Of a stretch of DNA of 64,000 nucleotides, positions 59,612 to 64,000 are shown piece by piece; position 1 is the first letter of the stretch; every line of letters starts with the position of its first letter. Under the pieces are notes generated by a model, which searched no databases, was not told the origin of the DNA, and worked only from the letters and a program-made list of their open reading frames with translations. The translations under genes and the position numbers were made by a program. Source of the DNA: Eubacterium sp. 1001713B170207_170306_E7 (lineage in GTDB: Bacteria > Bacillota > Clostridia > Eubacteriales > Eubacteriaceae); contig NZ_JADMVE010000005.1 in assembly GCF_015547515.1 (NCBI RefSeq), positions 1-64,000 on the forward strand, written 5' to 3'.

Positions 59612-60418
59612 TTATACCTCCCAATACAAAGCAAACTGTGTTGTCCTTACCTCTTCCTCCACAATGCCGTTGACCGCGTGCTCGATCAGGTATTTTTCGA
59701 TGGCGGCTTCCTCATCGCTGGTCAGGGCTCTCTTGCTTCTCAGGTCATTCTTGAAAATATCAATGGCTTTGTCCAGCTCAAAGCTGCGAATCCAGTTGTG
59801 TTCCCGGTATTCCACAGCGGGAAAGAGGCCCTTTTCCCAGAGCAGGTTAAAGGCATACTGAAGCTGGGGATATCGGGCATCTGGCTTCTTGCCGAAAATC
59901 TTCTTTTTAAGCCGGTCTGCCACCGAGCCGGTTCTCAAAACCGGATGAATGTAAAGGCACCAGCCACAGCTGGCTTCGCTCAGCTTTTCAAAGGTCTCTG
60001 CCGACTGGATGGCCGGGGTCATGTTGGCCAGCACAAAGTCAAACTTGCCCTGCCAGCCTTTTTGGGCCAGCTCCAGCGTGTGCCAGTTATCCTGGGAGAA
60101 AAAGGCGTTGTCCACGCCGGATTCTCTGGCCCGCTGCCCGGCGCTCTTAACCATTTCCTCTGAAAAATCAGTGCCGCAGGCCTCAGCGCATTTTCTTGCA
60201 AAATAGACTGTATATTTTCCCGCGCCGCAGCCCACATCCAAAAAGGCGCCGTCCTCTGGCAGCATGCCATGCCGTTTAACCAGAGCCGCCACCCAGTCGC
60301 TGTCCTCTGCGCTTTTCTGCTTCGCAAACTCATGGGCCCTTGCGTCCCACATGTTCATGGACGCTTCTGTATCGCATTCCGGCATTTTCCAGTCGCCGAT
60401 GATGATTTCTCGGTTCAT
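59612..60418 (-). CDS. class I SAM-dependent methyltransferase
   Basis: The 268-residue protein has SAM motif I FLDVGCGAGKYTVYFA (about residue 58), GTDFSEEMVKSA and FDFVLANMTPAI in the Rossmann fold. The C-terminal ~90 residues form a separate lid. It cannot be assigned to a substrate; small-molecule methylation is typical. AGGAGGG precedes the ATG. It appears monocistronic with terminators on both sides. Confidence 0.88.
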   Translation of the reverse strand: MNREIIIGDWKMPECDTEASMNMWDARAHEFAKQKSAEDSDWVAALVKRHGMLPEDGAFLDVGCGAGKYTVYFARKCAEACGTDFSEEMVKSAGQRARESGVDNAFFSQDNWHTLELAQKGWQGKFDFVLANMTPAIQSAETFEKLSEASCGWCLYIHPVLRTGSVADRLKKKIFGKKPDARYPQLQYAFNLLWEKGLFPAVEYREHNWIRSFELDKAIDIFKNDLRSKRALTSDEEAAIEKYLIEHAVNGIVEEEVRTTQFALYWEV

Positions 60419-60495
60419 TTTTCCCTCCTGTTACAATCGTTTTCTCTCATTCTATTAAAGCATAACGGACGAGGTGTGTAAAGCGCTAATATACA

Positions 60496-60528
60496 AAAGA
60501 CCCCGGGGCGTTATTCCGGGGCCTTTTC
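60496..60528 (-). terminator. terminator of the Fe-S protein gene
   Basis: GGCCCCGG (minus) pairs with CCGGGGtC around a 9-base loop and leads to TTTTGTAT. It lies ~20 bases past the stop of the Fe-S protein gene. Confidence 0.8.
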
Positions 60529-60548
60529 TAGGTAAAATTGGTTATGTC

Positions 60549-61325
60549 TTATTTTTTTCCCGGTATTCCAAAGGAACAGGGAACCCCGCACATACATTTT
60601 CCGCAGGTATCGCCCAGACCGATGGGGTATTCCGGTATGATTTTTTCATAAATCTGTTCATTACACTTGTAACGGTCAAAGCTCACCCTGCCGTTATCCA
60701 GGCCGAAAGCATGATTCACACACCTTTCAAGGCATTTTTTGCAGCTGCCGTCTTTTTTGTAAAGACAGTATTCCTCCTCTGGCCTTGCCGCAGGCGTTAA
60801 GGCCAGGTCGGTAATCACGCTGCCCAGCCGGCCGCAGCAGCCGTTTTCTGTAATAAACATATTGTTAATGCCAAACTTCCCGATGCCCGCAATGTAGGCC
60901 ACACTCCGGTGCGACCAGTCGCTGACGAGCTTTTCGGCGTCATAGTTATAGGTGGGCGGCAGCAGGGAAGCCTGATAACCCATTCCGGTAATCGCATCAA
61001 ACAGGTATTGACTCAGGTCATTGATGAGCTGGTTGGTCTCAATGTAAGCGTAGTCCCATGCCCTGGAGCTTTCCTCCTCCGGAATGTTGCTCTTTACAAT
61101 GTCCTTTGCAAAGGGCAGAAAAAAGACAATGACAGATTTCGCGCCCGGGACAATGTCTGAGGGCAGGGCATGGTTTGGCCCGATGATGTTCTTGAGCTCT
61201 GCAAACAGCGGATCGTCCGCGTCTGCAAAGCCAATGACCGGCTCACGCCAGGCTGTTTCCGTGTGCCGTACTCCCGGATAGGCTTTAGTATATTCCGTAA
61301 TCAGACGGATTATTTTTTCGTTCAT
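60549..61325 (-). CDS. double 4Fe-4S cluster protein, QueG-like
   Basis: The start at 61325 follows AAGGAGG and gives 258 residues. The C-terminal part has two ferredoxin-type cysteine groups, CKKCLERCVNHAF and later CGKCMCGVPC, with an isolated Cys in RYKCNEQ. The N-terminal ~170 residues resemble the epoxyqueuosine-reductase fold (FADADDPLFAELKNIIGPNHALP, CCGRLGSVITDLALTP). It is shorter than QueG (about 310-380) and lacks its C-terminal repeats. It is probably an electron-transfer or reductase protein. It lies downstream of an MFS gene in the same direction. Confidence 0.82.
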   Translation of the reverse strand: MNEKIIRLITEYTKAYPGVRHTETAWREPVIGFADADDPLFAELKNIIGPNHALPSDIVPGAKSVIVFFLPFAKDIVKSNIPEEESSRAWDYAYIETNQLINDLSQYLFDAITGMGYQASLLPPTYNYDAEKLVSDWSHRSVAYIAGIGKFGINNMFITENGCCGRLGSVITDLALTPAARPEEEYCLYKKDGSCKKCLERCVNHAFGLDNGRVSFDRYKCNEQIYEKIIPEYPIGLGDTCGKCMCGVPCSFGIPGKK

Positions 61326-61384
61326 TTTCACAGCCTCCTTTGTCCCTGCACGGGCCGGTTCAGAGTGACTCACACAAAATACTT

Positions 61385-62659
61385 TTACACGTTTTCTGCC
61401 GGCTGTGCCTGCTCAAGCTGTTTGGTCTTAACACCGCGTCTCTTGAGTAAAATGGCGGAAACCACACCGAGCACTGCCCAGACCACCATCCAGATCAGCA
61501 TCATGTTAAAGCCCAGCTCTACATTGCCGCCCGCTTCGCCATAGGCCAGGAAACGGCTGATGATCGGCGCTACAAAGATATCCGGCGTCAGGGCGATAAA
61601 GGAGATAATCCCAGTCGCGATACCGGTCATGGCCAAAGGCACACCTGCTTCACCCAGGATAGACCAGTAGGTGGATTTCAGCACGTTGACCAGATAAGCC
61701 AGAATAACGGTGATGACCACACAGACCGCCACGATCTTTGAGGTAAACAGAATCGCCAGCACACAGATGCCTGTGGCCAGGAAGGTCCAGAACATGCCTT
61801 TGCCCTTATAGCTGAACTTGTCCATGATGATCCCGCCGGAAACCCCGGCCACAAAGACGATGATATAGCTCCGGATAATGGACAGGGTACTTGATAGCTC
61901 CGGTGAAATGTTCAGTACACGGGTACAGTAAGTGCCCATGTAGCCGTTGGCGGTGTTCCACAGGGTATAGCCGCACATGATCACAAAAATACACAGCCAG
62001 GTGGAGGACATGCCAAAGGCTTTCCACATGCTTTCCTTTTTTTCCGCCTTGGCGTTCTGTTCTTTTTTGCCCTTATCAAAATCCGGTACCAGAACGACCA
62101 CTAAAACAGTCAGCAGGGCAAAGGCCGCCGCGTTGATTAAGAGGACCGCTCTGAAGCCAGCCGCCTGAGTGGCGAAAAGCCCCATGGCCCATAGGCAGAG
62201 GAAGGCGACCGCAGTCTGTCCGATGCCGCGCAGCCCTTCACTGATCCCGAAAAGACGTCCCTGTTCATTTTCACTGCCCAGGTTTCGGATGGCCTTGAGG
62301 TAAGGCGACCAGAAGGTCCCGACACTAAAGACACCGTAAAGGGCGTGAATGATGATCAGCGCGGTGTAGCCCGGAAAGCTTGAATACCACAGCGTGATCA
62401 GGCACATGGCCCCGCAGGACAGGATCAGCAGCTTTTTCGTGTTGAACTTTTCAGCCAGAATCCCGCTGGGCACATAGCCGATAACATTGAAGAGTCCGTA
62501 AACTCCGGCGATGGTCCCCAGCTGCACATCGGTAATGTTCAAAGCTGCGATCATCTGATCATAAAAGGAAAAACGGATCAGCGGCGTCAGGTAAGCGATC
62601 CCCGCGATCATACTCAGAACAACAAGCACAATATTTCTTTTCTTTTTATCTAATTCCAT
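61385..62659 (-). CDS. MFS transporter
   Basis: The 424-residue protein has twelve membrane segments, the MFS loop SGILAEKFNTKKL and a second loop GGIIMDKFSYKGKG. It resembles the MFS transporters of modules 2 and 3 (ISEGLRGIGQ with ENEQGRLFG, against the DSTEQGRLFGILEAGRG and DSEQGKLYGLFFAFSG stretches there). That suggests a shared subfamily for methylated amines or related compounds. GGAGGG lies before the ATG. The BCCT gene is 60 bases upstream on the same strand. Confidence 0.87.
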   Translation of the reverse strand: MELDKKKRNIVLVVLSMIAGIAYLTPLIRFSFYDQMIAALNITDVQLGTIAGVYGLFNVIGYVPSGILAEKFNTKKLLILSCGAMCLITLWYSSFPGYTALIIIHALYGVFSVGTFWSPYLKAIRNLGSENEQGRLFGISEGLRGIGQTAVAFLCLWAMGLFATQAAGFRAVLLINAAAFALLTVLVVVLVPDFDKGKKEQNAKAEKKESMWKAFGMSSTWLCIFVIMCGYTLWNTANGYMGTYCTRVLNISPELSSTLSIIRSYIIVFVAGVSGGIIMDKFSYKGKGMFWTFLATGICVLAILFTSKIVAVCVVITVILAYLVNVLKSTYWSILGEAGVPLAMTGIATGIISFIALTPDIFVAPIISRFLAYGEAGGNVELGFNMMLIWMVVWAVLGVVSAILLKRRGVKTKQLEQAQPAENV

Positions 62660-62718
62660 AATTATCCCTCCAAATTTAACAAACAGTCAGCTCCGCTCAA
62701 GCTCCGTTGACGGCAGCC

Positions 62719-64000
62719 TTACTTTTTCAACTCCTCTTTCTTAAGGTACTTGAAAAATCCGGCCATCATCACGCAGATAATAATCAAAAACGGGAAGCTG
62801 AACGCAAAGGACAATGACTGCACTGCTGAGAGCCCTCCAGTCACAATAAACATAATGGCCAGCAGACCCAGGATCACACCCCAGATGACCTTGATCAGCT
62901 TCTGAGAATTTTCTCTGCCTCTTGAGCTCATGGTGCTCACCACCTGTACTCCGGCGTCTGCCGAGGTCAGGAAAAAGACCAGCAGCGACAGCATGACAAG
63001 GACAGAAATAATACTGGAAAACGGCAGATTGCTGAGCATCTGAAATACCGAGCTGTTGGTGTCCACAACGCCGTTCTGAACCACGCTTCCAGGATTTGTG
63101 AGCTCCATGCTCAGACCGGTGCCGCCCATAATACCAAACCAGATACAGCTCATGACCGTCGGCACGCCCAGAATGGCGAGCACAAATTCCCGTATGCTGC
63201 GTCCTTTTGAAATCTTAGCGATAAAGCTGCCCACAAAGGGTGTCCAGGTAATCCACCAGGCCCAGTAAAAGACCGTCCAGTTACCAATCCAGTTTTCGCC
63301 CGTATGTGCTGCCACCAGACCGTTGGCGTCTGTGAAAAAGCTCATGGGCACAAAGTTAAAGATATAATCGCCTACACTCTCCAGTGTAATATTAAAAATA
63401 TACAGTGTAGGTCCTGCCAAAAGGACAAACAGCATGACCGCAAACACAATAACCGTGTTGGTATTGCTCAGCAGCTTCATTCCCCGGTCGATACCTGCCG
63501 TCGAAGAAATCACAAACAAAACCGTACAGATAATGACAATAATTACCGCCAGCAGCGTACCGCCCGAAAGATGGAAAACAAATTCCAGGCCGCTCTGGAT
63601 CTGCAGCGCCCCCAGTCCAAAGGAGGTCGCCACACCGATCAGAATCAAAATAACCGTAAAGGTATCAATGCCCTTTGAAAACCCACCTTTCAGCGCCTTA
63701 TCGCCAAGGAATGGATAAAAGGATGAGCTGACCAGCAGGGGCAGGCCCTTTCTGAAATGAAAGTAGGCCATGGGCAGTGCAACGGCCGCGTATAACGCCC
63801 AGGGATGCACGCCCCAGTGCAGAAAAGTATACTGGAGCGACTGCACAGCCGCCTGAGGCGTCTGCGGATCCGCAAAGGGCGGCACCATAAAATGGTTCAT
63901 GGGCTCCGCCACACTCCAGAATACCAGGCCGATACCCATACCGGCCGCAAAAATCATCGAAAACCAGCTGATATTGCTGTACTCAGGCTTTTCATCATCT
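62719..64000 (-). CDS. BCCT-family betaine/carnitine/choline transporter (partial)
   Basis: The frame is open to the window edge, so the N-terminus is missing; at least 427 residues are present. The signature SMIFAAGMGIGLVFWSVAEPMNHF and the YFHFRKGLP loop mark the BCCT family. WTVFYWAWWITWTPFVGSFIAKISKGRSIREFV is the conserved TM8 region with the aromatic residues that bind trimethylammonium groups. Such carriers import glycine betaine, carnitine or similar compounds. With an MFS homologue next to it, it probably feeds a methyltransferase system nearby or outside the window. Confidence 0.93.
   Translation of the reverse strand, partial: DDEKPEYSNISWFSMIFAAGMGIGLVFWSVAEPMNHFMVPPFADPQTPQAAVQSLQYTFLHWGVHPWALYAAVALPMAYFHFRKGLPLLVSSSFYPFLGDKALKGGFSKGIDTFTVILILIGVATSFGLGALQIQSGLEFVFHLSGGTLLAVIIVIICTVLFVISSTAGIDRGMKLLSNTNTVIVFAVMLFVLLAGPTLYIFNITLESVGDYIFNFVPMSFFTDANGLVAAHTGENWIGNWTVFYWAWWITWTPFVGSFIAKISKGRSIREFVLAILGVPTVMSCIWFGIMGGTGLSMELTNPGSVVQNGVVDTNSSVFQMLSNLPFSSIISVLVMLSLLVFFLTSADAGVQVVSTMSSRGRENSQKLIKVIWGVILGLLAIMFIVTGGLSAVQSLSFAFSFPFLIIICVMMAGFFKYLKKEELKK

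Overview
The window looks like an obligately anaerobic, acetogenic Firmicute of the Eubacterium limosum / E. callanderi kind. The 16S 5' end, the clostridial gene set and several non-pyrrolysine MttB-family and uroporphyrinogen-decarboxylase-like methyltransferase genes all suggest this. The species call is recognition by eye, not a database match. Base composition is moderate in most of the window and clearly more AT-rich in two blocks, about 34.7-39.6 kb and 54.4-59.5 kb.

Layout. 0-0.6 kb: 5' end of a leftward rRNA operon with two near-perfect tandem sigma-A promoters. 0.6-2.8 kb: yhaM-type exonuclease and an aminotransferase. 2.9-9.1 kb: a leftward glucitol-type PTS operon: SorC-type regulator, glycerol-1-phosphate-dehydrogenase-like enzyme, HAD phosphatase, GutM, EIIC, EIIB, EIIA and its own HPr. 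It has no recognisable sorbitol-6-phosphate dehydrogenase. 9.3-14 kb: a c-di-GMP neighbourhood with an EAL protein overlapping a cobalamin-binding protein that carries the Wx9EH photoreceptor signature, plus a GGDEF protein. 14-18 kb: CofE-like ligase and a LytS-type two-component pair followed by a decayed amino-acid permease remnant. 18-27 kb: small regulators, then HtrA, WalJ-like hydrolase, polysaccharide deacetylase, MurA, DnaD-like and DnaC-like helicase-loader proteins and TrmN6. 27.2-27.55 kb: a cluster of DnaA boxes. 29.5 kb: a three-repeat CRISPR array without cas genes. 29.9-34.6 kb: dgt and a methionine/cysteine operon (metY, cysK, acetyl-type metA).

34.7-59.5 kb holds four modules with one design: a dedicated regulator, one or two transporters and one or two methyltransferase-family enzymes. 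They are (1) TetR / UROD-like enzyme / 41-residue small protein / two YjiH transporters; (2) ArsR-like regulator / MFS / two MttB-like; (3) sigma-54 activator / MFS / MttB-like, with a consensus -24/-12 promoter; (4) large HTH regulator / truncated DASS gene / UROD-like / DASS transporter. No corrinoid protein or corrinoid:tetrahydrofolate methyltransferase is encoded between them. This fits several substrate-specific entry enzymes feeding shared corrinoid proteins encoded elsewhere. Between modules 3 and 4 lie a tandem pair of SEC-C/TPR-type genes, one frameshifted, an anchored protein and a dCache/PAS/GGDEF cyclase. 59.6-64 kb: a SAM methyltransferase, a QueG-like Fe-S protein, an MFS transporter and a BCCT betaine/carnitine-type transporter cut by the window edge.
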